This document shows, one piece after another, positions 33,275-42,085 of a stretch of DNA of 64,000 bases. Origin of the DNA: Archangium sp. (lineage in GTDB: Bacteria; Myxococcota; Myxococcia; Myxococcales; Myxococcaceae). The notes beneath the pieces were generated by a model, which was not told the origin of the DNA, did not search any database, and saw only the letters and a program-made list of their open reading frames with translations. Within the stretch, counting starts at the first letter, position 1. Each line of letters begins with the position of its first letter. Location of the stretch: positions 1 to 64,000 of the forward strand of contig JALHMW010000021.1 in the NCBI GenBank assembly GCA_022843845.1. The letters run 5' to 3'. Made by a program: the position numbers and the translations under genes.

Positions 33275-34110
33275 AGGCAGGACAGATCGCGGTCATCACC
33301 GGCGCGGGGTCGGGCATCGGCCGGGCGCTCGCGCAGCTGCTCGACGCCAGGGGCTGCGAGCTCGTGCTGGCCGACGTGAACGCGAGCGGGCTCGACGAGA
33401 CGCAGGCGGCGCTGACGCGAAAGGCGACGCTCCAGACGCTCGACGTCTCGAAGCGGGAGCAGGTCGAGGCGCTCGCGGCCTCGGTCGAGCAACAGCACGG
33501 CCGCGTCGACCTCGTCGTCAACAACGCCGGCGTCACCGTTCACGACACGGTGGAGCACGCCTCGTACGAAGACTTCGAGTGGGTGATGAACATCAACTTC
33601 TGGGGCGTGGTGTACGGCACCAAGGCGTTCCTGCCCGCGATGCTGAAGCGGAGGTCGGGCGTCATCGCGAACGTCTCGAGCATCTTCGGCATCGTCGGCT
33701 GGCCCCTGCAGAGCGCGTACAACGCGTCGAAGTTCGCGGTGCGTGGCTTCACCGAGGTGCTGTGGCGTGAGCTGAAGGGCACCGGCGTTCGCGCGGTGAC
33801 GATTCACCCGGGAGGCATCAAGACGAACATCGTCCGCTCGATGCGCTTCCGGCGTGGCTCGAACGAGGACGCCAACCACGACAGCACCACCCGGCTGTTC
33901 GACAAGATGGCGAGGACGACCCCGGAAAAGTGCGCCGAGATCATCGTCGGGGGGCTCGAGCGCGGCGACAAGCGCATCCTCGTCGGGGCCGACGCGGTGA
34001 TGCTCGATCGACTGCAGCGCACCTCACCCACCGGCTACCCCTCGGTGATCGAGTACTTCGAGAAGCGCGTCGAGGCCCGGCACGCGAAGAAGAAGAAGAG
34101 CGCGTCATGA
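33271..34110 (+). CDS. Short-chain dehydrogenase/reductase (classical SDR)
   Basis: NAD(P)-dependent oxidoreductase of 279 aa. The cofactor site is TGAGSGIGRAL, followed by NNAG, the catalytic Ser in ANVSSIFG and the YNASK pair. A basic Lys-rich tail ends the protein. In this operon it could oxidise an alcohol to the ketone used by the monooxygenase, or handle the hydrolysed product. The ATG at 33271 overlaps the upstream stop as ATGA; the longer upstream reading lies inside the monooxygenase gene. Confidence 0.92.
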   Translation: MKAGQIAVITGAGSGIGRALAQLLDARGCELVLADVNASGLDETQAALTRKATLQTLDVSKREQVEALAASVEQQHGRVDLVVNNAGVTVHDTVEHASYEDFEWVMNINFWGVVYGTKAFLPAMLKRRSGVIANVSSIFGIVGWPLQSAYNASKFAVRGFTEVLWRELKGTGVRAVTIHPGGIKTNIVRSMRFRRGSNEDANHDSTTRLFDKMARTTPEKCAEIIVGGLERGDKRILVGADAVMLDRLQRTSPTGYPSVIEYFEKRVEARHAKKKKSAS

Positions 34111-35192
34111 AGCGACGACTGGTGTTCGCGATCGCGACGCTGCTGCTCGCCCTGATCGGCTGGCTCGTCCTGCTCCCGTCGCCCATCGAGCCCGCGGCGT
34201 GGGATCCGCCAGCGCCGATGCCGATGACCGGCGTGTACGCGAAGAACGAGCGGCTCAAGAACGTCGAGTGGTGGGCGAAGCAGCTGGTCGGCCCCGAGGC
34301 GATGTTCATCGACCCCGACGGCGCCGTCGTGACCGGCCTCAAAGACGGGCGCATCGTTCGCCTGAAGCCTGGCGTCGATGAGCCGCAGGTGATCGCTGAC
34401 ACGCATGGCCGGCCCCTGGCGCTCGCGAGGCACCCCGACGGCCGCATCATCATCTGTGACGCGCATCGCGGGCTGCTTGCGTTCTCCGCAGACGCCATCA
34501 TCGAGGTGCTGGCCTCGGAGTTCGGCGGCGTTCCCTTTCGCTTCACCGACGATCTCGCCATCGCGGCCAACGGCGTCATCTTCTTCACCGACGCCTCGGC
34601 CCGTCACTCGATCGAGCAGTTCACCGAGGATCTGCTCGAGCACCAGACGACGGGCCGCGTGCTTCGCTTCGATCCACAGACGCGCCGCACCTCGTTGGTC
34701 GCCGATGGCTTCAGCTTCGCGAACGGCATCGCGCTCGCGCCTGACGAGTCGTTCCTCGTCGTCGCCGAGACGGGTGCCTATCGGCTGTGGCGCCTGTGGC
34801 TCACCGGGCCGAAGCAAGGCGTGAAGGAGCTCTTCGGCGCTCCCCTGCCCGGCTTCCCCGACAACGTCAGGTTCTCGAAGGCACGCGGCGTCTTCTGGGT
34901 GGCCATCGGTTCGCCCCGCAACGCGCTGGTCGACTCGCTCGCCCACGCCCCGTTCGTGCGGGGGTTGATCGCGAAGCTCCCGAAAGCCGTGCAGCCCGCG
35001 CCAGCGCGCCACGCCTTCGTCGCGGCCTTCGATCTCGAAGGGAACGTGGTCGACGCGCTCCAGTACGACGCGCCCGACAGCTACTCACCGATCGCCAGCG
35101 CGCTCGAGCACGACGGCTACCTCTATCTCGGGAGCTTCGCTCGTGAGGGCGTCGCGAGGCTGAAGCTCGACCCGATGCCGGCAGCGCCGTAA
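34107..35192 (+). CDS. Strictosidine synthase/SMP-30-like beta-propeller protein (lactonase-like)
   Basis: Six-bladed beta-propeller protein of 361 aa, anchored or exported by an N-terminal helix (MKRRLVFAIATLLLALIGWL). Signatures include GPEAMFIDPDGAVVTGL, RFTDDLAIAANGVIFFTDAS, FANGIALAPDESFLVVAET and GFPDNVRF, typical of the strictosidine synthase/SMP-30/gluconolactonase superfamily. Bacterial members usually hydrolyse lactones or esters rather than make alkaloids. Its coupling to a Baeyer-Villiger-type enzyme fits opening of the lactone product. Starts at the ATG overlapping the SDR stop. Confidence 0.87.
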   Translation: MKRRLVFAIATLLLALIGWLVLLPSPIEPAAWDPPAPMPMTGVYAKNERLKNVEWWAKQLVGPEAMFIDPDGAVVTGLKDGRIVRLKPGVDEPQVIADTHGRPLALARHPDGRIIICDAHRGLLAFSADAIIEVLASEFGGVPFRFTDDLAIAANGVIFFTDASARHSIEQFTEDLLEHQTTGRVLRFDPQTRRTSLVADGFSFANGIALAPDESFLVVAETGAYRLWRLWLTGPKQGVKELFGAPLPGFPDNVRFSKARGVFWVAIGSPRNALVDSLAHAPFVRGLIAKLPKAVQPAPARHAFVAAFDLEGNVVDALQYDAPDSYSPIASALEHDGYLYLGSFAREGVARLKLDPMPAAP

Positions 35193-35202
35193 CCTTCGCA
35201 GC

Positions 35203-35640
35203 ATGCTCTCGGTCGCGCTCACCCTCGTGCTCGCTCAAGGGACCGTGCGGGTCGCGGTGCTCGACGTCTCTGCGGCCGACGCGATCTACGAAGACGTGTC
35301 TCGCGCGCTGGCCGAGAAGGTGTCTGACGAGCTGCTCAAGAAGGGCTTCGTGTCGAAGCGTGTCGACGAGTCCGAGGTGCCGATCGACGGGTGCCGCATC
35401 GGGCCGTGCCTGGGTGTGATCGCGAAGTCGCAGGCGGCCGACGTGTTGGTGATCGTCGACGCGGTCGAGGGCGCGAAGGGAACGGTGGAGGTGGTGCTCA
35501 GCGCGATGCGAGGTCGCGACGGGCTCCCGCTCGCCGCGGGCAAGTGGAGCACCACCGCCGAAGGGAAGCAGAACAAGCAGCTCTCGAAGTTCCTCGTCGC
35601 GATGCAGAAGGCCGTGGCGAAGAACGTGAGCGCGCCGTGA
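35203..35640 (+). CDS. Exported protein of TolB-N/LpoB-like type
   Basis: Protein of 145 aa with a short signal peptide (MLSVALTLVLAQG) and a fold reminiscent of the TolB N-terminal or LpoB domain (VRVAVLDV, ALAEKVSDELLKKGF, a Cys pair in GCRIGPCLGVIAKSQAADV, then strand-forming VLVIVDAV). Similar domains occur in many myxobacterial secreted proteins, usually followed by PEGA regions that are absent here. It overlaps the following small lipoprotein gene as GTGA. Function not known. Confidence 0.65.
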   Translation: MLSVALTLVLAQGTVRVAVLDVSAADAIYEDVSRALAEKVSDELLKKGFVSKRVDESEVPIDGCRIGPCLGVIAKSQAADVLVIVDAVEGAKGTVEVVLSAMRGRDGLPLAAGKWSTTAEGKQNKQLSKFLVAMQKAVAKNVSAP

Positions 35641-35861
35641 AGAAGCTCCTCGTGCTCCTCGCGCTCGCACGCTGCGCCACACCTGGGCCCCTGGGCATGA
35701 GCGAGTCGTGCGGGCGGCTCTACGACGCCTGTCTGTCGACTTGCCCCGGAGGGACGGGAACGAACCAGCCGAACCCGAGCTTCCAGAGCGACTCCAGCTG
35801 GCAGATCGACACCGCCGTCTGCATGAACAATTGCAGCGAGCGCGGGCGCACCTGCAAGTAG
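35637..35861 (+). CDS. Small Cys-rich lipoprotein
   Basis: Lipoprotein of 74 aa. From the GTG at 35637 the signal KKLLVLLALARC ends at the lipidated Cys (ALARC). The mature chain is short, with three Cys-x3-Cys units (CGRLYDAC, CLSTC and CMNNC) and a Cys two residues from the end, so disulfides are likely. It resembles no family I know. Translationally coupled to the preceding exported protein. Confidence 0.6.
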   Translation: MKKLLVLLALARCATPGPLGMSESCGRLYDACLSTCPGGTGTNQPNPSFQSDSSWQIDTAVCMNNCSERGRTCK

Positions 35862-35887
35862 GGCGGCGACCAGGCCCGGCTCCGACT

Positions 35888-36727
35888 ATGTGGCTGGGCA
35901 TGCATCGACTGTGGTGGCTGAGTGCCTGTCTGCTGGTCGCCTGTCTCCCCGATCACGCGGTTCAGGGCCGCGCCTACGAAGTGCGGGTTCCGAAGTCGTA
36001 CGACGGCACGACGCCGCTCCCGCTGGTGATCATGGCGCACGGCTACGGCGCGACCGGCCAGCTCCAGGACTCGTTCTTCCCGGTCTCCAACCAGGTCGAC
36101 GCGAAGCAGTTCCTCTACGCGCTGCCGAACGGAACCGTGGACCGGTTTGGCAAGCGTTTCTGGAACGCGACCGAGGCCTGCTGCAACTCGGGCCGGCTCG
36201 CGGTCGACGACGTGGGCTTCTTCCGCGCGCTGGTCGACGACGTCAAGCAGCGCTACCCGGTGAAGGAAGGCCACATCTTCCTCGTCGGGCACAGCAACGG
36301 GGCCTTCATGTCGCTGCGCCTCGCGTGTGAGGCGAGCGAGCTCTTCGCCGGCGTGGTGGCGGTGGCGGGCTCGACGTTCGAAGATCCGCTTCGGTGTGGC
36401 GTGGGGCAGCCGGTCCCCATTCTCCTCGTGCATGGAGACAAGGACACCTCGGTGCCAATTGAAGGCCGGCCCGGGGTCTTCCCCGGCGCGAAGGAGACGG
36501 GCGCCCGCTTCGCCCGCCGCAACGGCTGCACCGGCACGTGGAGAGACGGAGAACGACTCGATCTGCTCGGCGGCGCCGACCCCGAATCGCAGCAGTCGCT
36601 CATCGACGGTTGCTCGTCGCCCGGCTCGGTCGAGCTGTGGACACACGAGGGCACCGGGCACCTGCCGCTCTACGACACGCGGTGGACCTCGAAGATCATC
36701 GACTGGCTCGAGGAGCGTGCACGATGA
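35888..36727 (+). CDS. Lipoprotein alpha/beta hydrolase (PHB depolymerase/feruloyl esterase-like)
   Basis: Esterase-type hydrolase of 279 aa, anchored by a lipoprotein signal (WWLSACLLVAC). The fold is of the LpqC/PHB depolymerase group: oxyanion region IMAHGYGATG, nucleophile Ser in VGHSNGAFMS, catalytic Asp in LVHGDKDTSVP and His in THEGTGHLPLYD. Paired Cys at several places suggest an extracytoplasmic enzyme. Likely substrates are polyesters, aryl esters or acetylated polysaccharide. A start at 35900 is almost as good. It overlaps the next gene as ATGA. Confidence 0.82.
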   Translation: MWLGMHRLWWLSACLLVACLPDHAVQGRAYEVRVPKSYDGTTPLPLVIMAHGYGATGQLQDSFFPVSNQVDAKQFLYALPNGTVDRFGKRFWNATEACCNSGRLAVDDVGFFRALVDDVKQRYPVKEGHIFLVGHSNGAFMSLRLACEASELFAGVVAVAGSTFEDPLRCGVGQPVPILLVHGDKDTSVPIEGRPGVFPGAKETGARFARRNGCTGTWRDGERLDLLGGADPESQQSLIDGCSSPGSVELWTHEGTGHLPLYDTRWTSKIIDWLEERAR

Positions 36728-37437
36728 AGCGCGCCGTTCTGACGATGCTCCTCCTCGGTGTTGCCGGGTGCGCCACGGTGGTACCGATGCAGACGGCCTC
36801 GGTGGTGGACCAAGGCCGCTTGCGCGTCGGTGGCCAGCTCTCGGCAGCGGCGTACTGCGGCGATCTCTCGGGCGGCCTCCTGCTCGGGCTCACCCGGTGC
36901 ACGGAGTACCCCGACGGCGTTCCGCTGCCTGAGCTCCGCGCCAACGCGCGGTACGGCCTCGGGTCGCGATTCGACGTCGGCCTCTCAGCCCAGGCGCAGG
37001 TCCAGGCGCTCGCGCCAGAGCGCGTCTTCCAGTTCGGGCTCACCAGCGACGTGAAGGGCGAGCTGCTGCGCGTCGAAGATGGATCGCTCACCCATGTCGT
37101 GTCGACCGGACTGCTCGGCGGCGCCGCGCTCTCGGGCCGGTTCGGGCTGCCGCTGTGGGCGCAGCTCGAGTGGGGCGTGCCGGTGTTCTACGGCGTCCAG
37201 CTCGCGCGCTGGGAGTTCGTGCTCGGGCTGTCGCTCAGTCAGCGCCTGCTCGTCTCGAAGCTGGGAGCTGCGGCCCCGCTGCCGCCCATCGACTCTGCGC
37301 GCGCGGGCATCACGCTCGGCGTCTTCCGGCGCAACCCGGCGTCGTGGGCGCTCCAGCTCTCGTATCTGGCCGACCCGACGCGGTTTGCCACGGGCTCGCT
37401 GCAGCTGCAGTTCGGCTGGTTCTTCGACCTGGGGTAG
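36724..37437 (+). CDS. Putative outer-membrane-associated lipoprotein
   Basis: Protein of 237 aa with signal MKRAVLTMLLLGVAGC and lipobox GVAGC. The mature region alternates hydrophobic and polar residues in strands (RLRVGGQLSAAAYCGDL, RFGLPLWAQLEWGVPVFYG) and ends in LQLQFGWFFDLG, a C-terminal aromatic pattern seen in outer-membrane barrels. It may be a small beta-barrel with an unusual lipid anchor. No family recognised. Confidence 0.6.
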   Translation: MKRAVLTMLLLGVAGCATVVPMQTASVVDQGRLRVGGQLSAAAYCGDLSGGLLLGLTRCTEYPDGVPLPELRANARYGLGSRFDVGLSAQAQVQALAPERVFQFGLTSDVKGELLRVEDGSLTHVVSTGLLGGAALSGRFGLPLWAQLEWGVPVFYGVQLARWEFVLGLSLSQRLLVSKLGAAAPLPPIDSARAGITLGVFRRNPASWALQLSYLADPTRFATGSLQLQFGWFFDLG

Positions 37438-37446
37438 ACAGCTGGG

Positions 37447-38043
37447 GTGAAGAAACTCCTCTTCGTCCTCCTCGCGGGTCTGGTGCTCGCGTTCTTCGTT
37501 CGCAACTCGCCGCAGTTCTCGGTGTTCAGGCTGCAGCAGGGCCTGGCGTCGGGCGATCTGAACGTCGTCATGACGTACGCCGATCTCAACGCCTTCGCCG
37601 AGCTGCCGGTCGACATCACGGTCGCGATGGCCGCAGCCGGCATGAAGGACGCGGCGGGCGCGGTCGGCGAGACGCTGGTGAAGATCTTCGGGGGCGCGGT
37701 CGGCGCGACGGTGAAGCAGGTCGGTGGTCAGGTCGCTGCGCAGGAGCTCCGTAGCCGAATCGAGAAGCGCGATCTGCTCAGCCTGCTCGGCGGGTTCGCG
37801 CCGAAGACGGGCTTCGGGTGGTACGGCGGCATTCAGTTGGTGGGCGTCGACGCGGCCATTCTCACGATCGAGGGCACCTGCCCTTCGCGCGAGCTGAAAG
37901 GCCAGTCTGCCGAGACGCGCATGGGCATCGATCTGCAGCGCGTGAAGGGGCCCATCCTCGGGTTTCCGTCCGACTGGAGGGCGTACGGCGTCGAGGCGAA
38001 CTCGATGAAGCAGCTGATCAAAGACTGCTCGTTCACGTTCTAG
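37447..38043 (+). CDS. Membrane-anchored protein, DUF2939-like
   Basis: Protein of 198 aa. An N-terminal helix (KKLLFVLLAGLVLAFFV) is followed by a soluble domain with FRLQQGLASGDLNVVMTYADL, reminiscent of DUF2939-type proteins, which hold an N-terminal anchor and a two-part alpha/beta region. Role unknown. GTG start at 37447. Its stop TAG shares a CTAG tetranucleotide with the stop of the converging gene. Confidence 0.6.
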   Translation: MKKLLFVLLAGLVLAFFVRNSPQFSVFRLQQGLASGDLNVVMTYADLNAFAELPVDITVAMAAAGMKDAAGAVGETLVKIFGGAVGATVKQVGGQVAAQELRSRIEKRDLLSLLGGFAPKTGFGWYGGIQLVGVDAAILTIEGTCPSRELKGQSAETRMGIDLQRVKGPILGFPSDWRAYGVEANSMKQLIKDCSFTF

Positions 38044-38897
38044 CGAGCGGGCTTCGTCTGGCAGGACGCACGCGCGGCCTCGGCGCTCTCACCGAACCGC
38101 AGCGCTGCGTTCATTCGTGTCAGCTCCGTCGGTGTCAGGCCCGCTTCGGACCGCCCGGCCTGCTTCAAATAGAACTTCGTGTCCTTCGCTGACGGCTCGA
38201 GCGGGGCGTCCGTGCGAAAGGCGCGCGCGCCGACAATCTGACTCGCTGCGGCCTGCTCGGCGTCGGAGCGCGTGAAGACACGAGTCGCACACTCCAGCGT
38301 CGAGGCCTCACGCCACAGGGCCTCGCGCGAGAGAACGGAGGAATCGAACACCACCTCGACAACCTCGGCGCCCTCCAGAAAGCCGACCCGTGAGGACTTC
38401 ACCGCAGGCAGCCGGCCGAGCCGCGCCTCGCATTCCCAGAAGCAGTGCGCCGACATGGTGAGCGTCTGGAGCGGTGTCGCCGTGAGGCCTGCGGCCGCGC
38501 GGAGCAGGTTCAGAAACGGCTCGCGTGCGTACGGGCCGGAGAACCGTGGGGCGAGCGGCTTCAGCTCTGCGTCGAGGATCCGGACGACCGGGTTGTTCCA
38601 CGTCGGCTCACCGAAGGCCTCGAGCACCTTCCTGTCAGCACCGCCGATGTTGTTGAAGACGGCCACCGCGACGAAGTGCTGCTCGACGAGTGACACCACC
38701 TCGGAGTCCGAGAGCACGTCGCGGCCGAACCCACGAACCGTCTCACAGCCAGGCACCTCGTCGAACAACACCAGGAGCGGCCGCTTCGTCACCTTCGCCT
38801 GCATCACCGCGGCGTCGAAGTCGCGAAGCCAGGCGACGCGCCCGAGCTCGGGGTGCGCGGGAGCGGCCGACAACGCGAGGGCGAGCAGCTGAAGCAT
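38040..38897 (-). CDS. Exported thioredoxin-like protein with divergent MsrA-like C-terminal domain
   Basis: Protein of 285 aa starting with a short signal (MLQLLALALSAAPAHP). Residues about 25-140 look like a thioredoxin fold (RPLLVLFDEVPGCETVRG, then VSLVEQHFVAVAVFNNIGG). Only a single Cys is at the usual active site, in a VPGC motif like that of VPGUxxT thioredoxin-like selenoproteins, where Cys can replace Sec. Residues about 150-235 resemble a short methionine sulfoxide reductase A domain: AHCFWECEARLG aligns with the GCFWGAE active site and AEVVEVVFDSSVLSREAL with the EVVEVxYDPxxxSYEEL segment. The MsrA part is truncated and some residues are changed, so activity is uncertain. Envelope methionine repair is a reasonable guess. 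Confidence 0.6.
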   Translation of the reverse strand: MLQLLALALSAAPAHPELGRVAWLRDFDAAVMQAKVTKRPLLVLFDEVPGCETVRGFGRDVLSDSEVVSLVEQHFVAVAVFNNIGGADRKVLEAFGEPTWNNPVVRILDAELKPLAPRFSGPYAREPFLNLLRAAAGLTATPLQTLTMSAHCFWECEARLGRLPAVKSSRVGFLEGAEVVEVVFDSSVLSREALWREASTLECATRVFTRSDAEQAAASQIVGARAFRTDAPLEPSAKDTKFYLKQAGRSEAGLTPTELTRMNAALRFGESAEAARASCQTKPAR

Positions 38898-38927
38898 GAC
38901 GTGCCTACGCGAGGCCCGCCGCGCCGG

Positions 38928-39773
38928 TTACTGCTTCGAGAGCCGAATCAGCCCCCGAATCAACCGGCCCAGGCCGACCCCGATGAAGCCCGTCGCGACG
39001 ACGTAGCGGCCGCCGGCCCCTGAAGACGCGGCCGCGTAGGACGCGACGGAGACGCCGACGCCCAGCGCGAGGAGCACTCCGCCGATGCCGAAGTCGGCAG
39101 CCGGGCTGGCGGGTGGCTCGACTGCGGTGGCCGCGACCGGGCTCCCGACGCTCGAGGTCGACTGAGCGATCGTGCTCCGGGCTCCGATGACCAGCGCGAG
39201 GACCGACCCCAGCCCAACGAGCCCCAGCGTCGCGGTGAAATACGGGTACCAGCTCATCACCTGACCGAACTCGATCACCTGCAGCGTGAACAGAACGCTC
39301 GTCAGGGTGCGGAGCGCGGAGCCCGCACCGGCCACGAGCGCGACGAACAACGCCCAGGGCTTCGCGGGCCCACACAGCGTGACGAGAAAGACCAGGAAGA
39401 CGACACGCTCCGCCAGCCCGAGCAGCATCGACGGCCAGGAGAGCAGCGACCAGAGGTGAAAGCTGTCCTTCGCGAACAGCCGCAGGAGCGTGAAGCTGAG
39501 GTCGAACATGGAGCCGATGGCGACCACGGCGACCAGCGTCCACGCGAGGGCCGGGCGATCGACCGCGGTCGCGATGAGAATGACGCCCACGGCCAGCACC
39601 ACCGAGAGCCCCAGCCAGAGCAGCTGCTCCGCGGCCTGCACCGCCTCGAAGTTCGACGACGGGATGACCCTCGAGATCACGACCGACACCACCCACACGA
39701 AGGCAGAGCCGATGGCGTACCCGAGCAGCAGGTTCGCACCGCGCAGGGCTGCCGGCTGGTTCGTGATCGTCAT
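38928..39773 (-). CDS. Hypothetical multi-pass membrane protein
   Basis: Unrecognised inner-membrane protein of 281 aa. About six hydrophobic segments fill the first 200 residues. A Ser/Pro/Ala linker (about 205-225) leads to two further segments. No motif was identified. It lies 45 bp downstream of the ferredoxin gene on the same strand, so it may be the last gene of the energy operon or an independent gene. The ATG at 39773 is used in place of a GTG one codon earlier. Confidence 0.6.
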   Translation of the reverse strand: MTITNQPAALRGANLLLGYAIGSAFVWVVSVVISRVIPSSNFEAVQAAEQLLWLGLSVVLAVGVILIATAVDRPALAWTLVAVVAIGSMFDLSFTLLRLFAKDSFHLWSLLSWPSMLLGLAERVVFLVFLVTLCGPAKPWALFVALVAGAGSALRTLTSVLFTLQVIEFGQVMSWYPYFTATLGLVGLGSVLALVIGARSTIAQSTSSVGSPVAATAVEPPASPAADFGIGGVLLALGVGVSVASYAAASSGAGGRYVVATGFIGVGLGRLIRGLIRLSKQ

Positions 39774-39818
39774 CACGCGATGACCCCACGCGCCACGGCC
39801 ACGTGCAAGCTTCGTTCG

Positions 39819-40154
39819 TTACGTGAAGGGCGCGAGGTCGAGCTCGGCGCGTTTGCCCTTCCGGTCCTTGTTGGCCTCGGCGTCGGGCAGCGCGTCCTTC
39901 TTCGTCGAGATCTGCGGCCACTCGGTCGAGTACTTCGCGTTGAGCGCCGTGTACTCAGCCCACTCCGGCGGCAACGAGTCCTCGGTGAAGATGGCCTTGG
40001 TCGGGCACACCGGCTCGCACGCCCCACAGTCGATGCACTCGGTCGGGTGGATCACGAGGAAGTTGGCGCCCTCGTAGAAGCAGTTGACCGGGCAGACCTC
40101 GACGCAGTCGGTGTACTTGCACTTGATGCACGGCTCGGCGACGACGTAGGGCAT
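39819..40154 (-). CDS. fdxA: 7Fe/8Fe ferredoxin, FdxA type
   Basis: Ferredoxin of 111 aa of the Azotobacter FdxI/FdxA group, with one 3Fe-4S and one 4Fe-4S cluster. The N-terminus [20 protein letters not shown] and CPVNCFYEG are characteristic; the second cluster uses [12 protein letters not shown]. The C-terminal half is the usual extension covering the clusters. It is a low-potential electron carrier and is placed with a 2-oxoacid:ferredoxin oxidoreductase and a complex I lacking NADH-binding subunits, so it probably links them. GAGGAA upstream serves as ribosome site. Confidence 0.93.
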   Translation of the reverse strand: MPYVVAEPCIKCKYTDCVEVCPVNCFYEGANFLVIHPTECIDCGACEPVCPTKAIFTEDSLPPEWAEYTALNAKYSTEWPQISTKKDALPDAEANKDRKGKRAELDLAPFT

Positions 40155-40185
40155 GGGGTGTTCCTCAGTGATGGGTGCGTTCAGC

Positions 40186-40638
40186 TCATTCGCTGTCGCC
40201 CTGGACGGCCACGATGTCGTCGCGCAGCACGTCGGGTGACAGACAGGTCTTCTCTTCGTCGGCCATGTCTCGCAGCAGCTCGGCGCCGAAGGTCCTCACC
40301 TGTCTGGCCCACGCTGCCGGGTCGCTCACGGGGTCGAGCTCGGCGAGGCGGCTGACCACCTTGCGCTGCTCCGTGTGCTCCTCGTCCATCGACTTCACCC
40401 GCGCCGCGCCCCACGCGTCGACCGTCTCGAGCACCGGCCGCAAGATGCGCTCCTCGTGCTCGACGTGGCGAATGAAGGTCTGAAGCAGCGCGTCGACCTG
40501 CTCCCGCGCGCTCTTGAGCGCCGAGACCTCACCCTGCGCGACCTGGTCCAGCAGGCCGTCGAGCGCGCGAAGCCCGATGCGCAGGCCCTCGTGCTCGACC
40601 AGGATGATGCGGCGGATCTTGCTGTTCTCGAGTGTCAT
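40186..40638 (-). CDS. Hemerythrin HHE-domain protein
   Basis: Four-helix di-iron protein of 150 aa. The expected ligand pattern is present: His in [15 protein letters not shown], the Glu and His in DEEHTEQR and a late acidic cluster ([10 protein letters not shown]). Hemerythrins bind O2 reversibly, store it or sense it, and some protect oxygen-sensitive enzymes. It sits between nuoN and fdxA, 11 bp and 32 bp away, probably in the same transcript. Protection of the ferredoxin pathway from oxygen is a reasonable inference. Confidence 0.83.
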   Translation of the reverse strand: MTLENSKIRRIILVEHEGLRIGLRALDGLLDQVAQGEVSALKSAREQVDALLQTFIRHVEHEERILRPVLETVDAWGAARVKSMDEEHTEQRKVVSRLAELDPVSDPAAWARQVRTFGAELLRDMADEEKTCLSPDVLRDDIVAVQGDSE

Positions 40639-40648
40639 GACGGCTCCC

Positions 40649-42085
40649 CTAGTGCTTCTGCATGAAGGCGCTGGCAGCCCTCGTGGCTTCGTCCACCAAT
40701 GGACGCGGCCACAACCCCAGCCCCACGACAGCCAACAGACAGACGACGATCGACAACCTCACGCCGAGGCCCGCACGAATGGGCTCGCTCGAGGTGCCCT
40801 CGGCCATGAACGTCGAGCGCGCCACGCTCAGGTAATAGAAGAGCCCCAGGACGGCGACGACGACCGCGAGGATGACGAGGCCAGAGAGCCCGGCGCGCCA
40901 CGCCGCGAGGAACACGAAGAGCTTGGCCCAGAAGCCCACCACGAAGGGGATGCCGGCGAGCGAGAGCAGGAAGACGAGCAGCGCGGCGCCGAGCCAGGGC
41001 GAGCGCCTCGAGAGCCCCGCCAACATCGACACCTCGTGGCCACCGCTGCTCTGCGCCGCGGCATGCACCACCAGGAACGCGCCGAGGTTGGTGAAGACGT
41101 AGGTGGAGATGAAGAAGAGCGCCATCGCGAGGCCCTCTTGCGTGTTCGCGGCGATGGCGAGCAACACCGCGCCGATCTGCGCCACGCCTGAGAAGCCGAG
41201 CAGCCGGCGCGCGTCGGTCTGAGGCAGCGCGAAGACGTTGCCCACCACCATGCTCGCGCCTGCGATGACGGCCAGCGCCGGGCCCCACACCGCGACGTGC
41301 TGCGCCCAGCCCGAGAGCATCACCACCGAGAACGCAGCGAGCCCGCCGGCCTTCGGAGCGACCGACAGGAAGGCGACGAACGGCGTCGGCGCGCCCTGGT
41401 ACGTGTCGGGCACCCACATGTGGAACGGCACCGCGCCCAGCTTGAAGCCGAGGCCGCCGATCACCATCAACATGCCCGTGGTGTGGAGCGGCGTGAGCTG
41501 GACCGGCAAGGCCGACAGCGCCGTCGAGCCCGTTTCGCCGATGACGAGCGCGAGCCCGAAGAGCGTGAAGGCCGAGCTCGCCACGCCGGTGACGAAGAGC
41601 TTCAAGCCTGCCTCGGGCCCCAGCTTCGGCTCCGTCGCCGGGCCGTCGGTCTTCGCCCACGCGGCCAGCACGTAGAGGGGAATGCCCATCAACTCGAAGG
41701 CGACGAGCAGCAGCACCCAGTCCCGCGCGCCCGGCACCAGCATCATGCCGGTGAGGCTGAAGAGCATGAGCGCGTAGTACTCGGCCTGCCGGCGCGGCGT
41801 GCGCTCCTCGAGCCAGTCGATGCTGCCCATCACGCCGAGCAGGCCCGCGACGAGGAAGAGGCGCTTGAAGAACACCACCCACGCGCCCGACTCGTAGACG
41901 CCGTGAGGGACTACGCCTGAGGTGTCGACGAAGAAGCTCGCCACCAGCACGCTCGCGAGCACGCCCGCCGTCAGCCAGCCGAGCACCCGGCCGGGGATGC
42001 GGAGGAACGCGTCCAGCGCAAGGACGACGAGGGCCAGCGCGGCCACCGCGAAGTCGAGCGAGAAGACCTGCAGCCAGGCGTTCAT
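40649..42085 (-). CDS. nuoN: Complex I proton-pumping subunit NuoN
   Basis: Antiporter-like membrane subunit of complex I, 478 aa with about 14 helices. The conserved Glu and Lys residues of the proton path are visible in VAFELMGIPLYVLAAW, GFKLGAVPFHMWVPD and SVAPKAGG. The ATG at 42085 overlaps the nuoM stop as ATGA; a much longer reading frame upstream lies inside nuoM and is a shadow. Last of the nuo genes. Confidence 0.95.
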   Translation of the reverse strand: MNAWLQVFSLDFAVAALALVVLALDAFLRIPGRVLGWLTAGVLASVLVASFFVDTSGVVPHGVYESGAWVVFFKRLFLVAGLLGVMGSIDWLEERTPRRQAEYYALMLFSLTGMMLVPGARDWVLLLVAFELMGIPLYVLAAWAKTDGPATEPKLGPEAGLKLFVTGVASSAFTLFGLALVIGETGSTALSALPVQLTPLHTTGMLMVIGGLGFKLGAVPFHMWVPDTYQGAPTPFVAFLSVAPKAGGLAAFSVVMLSGWAQHVAVWGPALAVIAGASMVVGNVFALPQTDARRLLGFSGVAQIGAVLLAIAANTQEGLAMALFFISTYVFTNLGAFLVVHAAAQSSGGHEVSMLAGLSRRSPWLGAALLVFLLSLAGIPFVVGFWAKLFVFLAAWRAGLSGLVILAVVVAVLGLFYYLSVARSTFMAEGTSSEPIRAGLGVRLSIVVCLLAVVGLGLWPRPLVDEATRAASAFMQKH

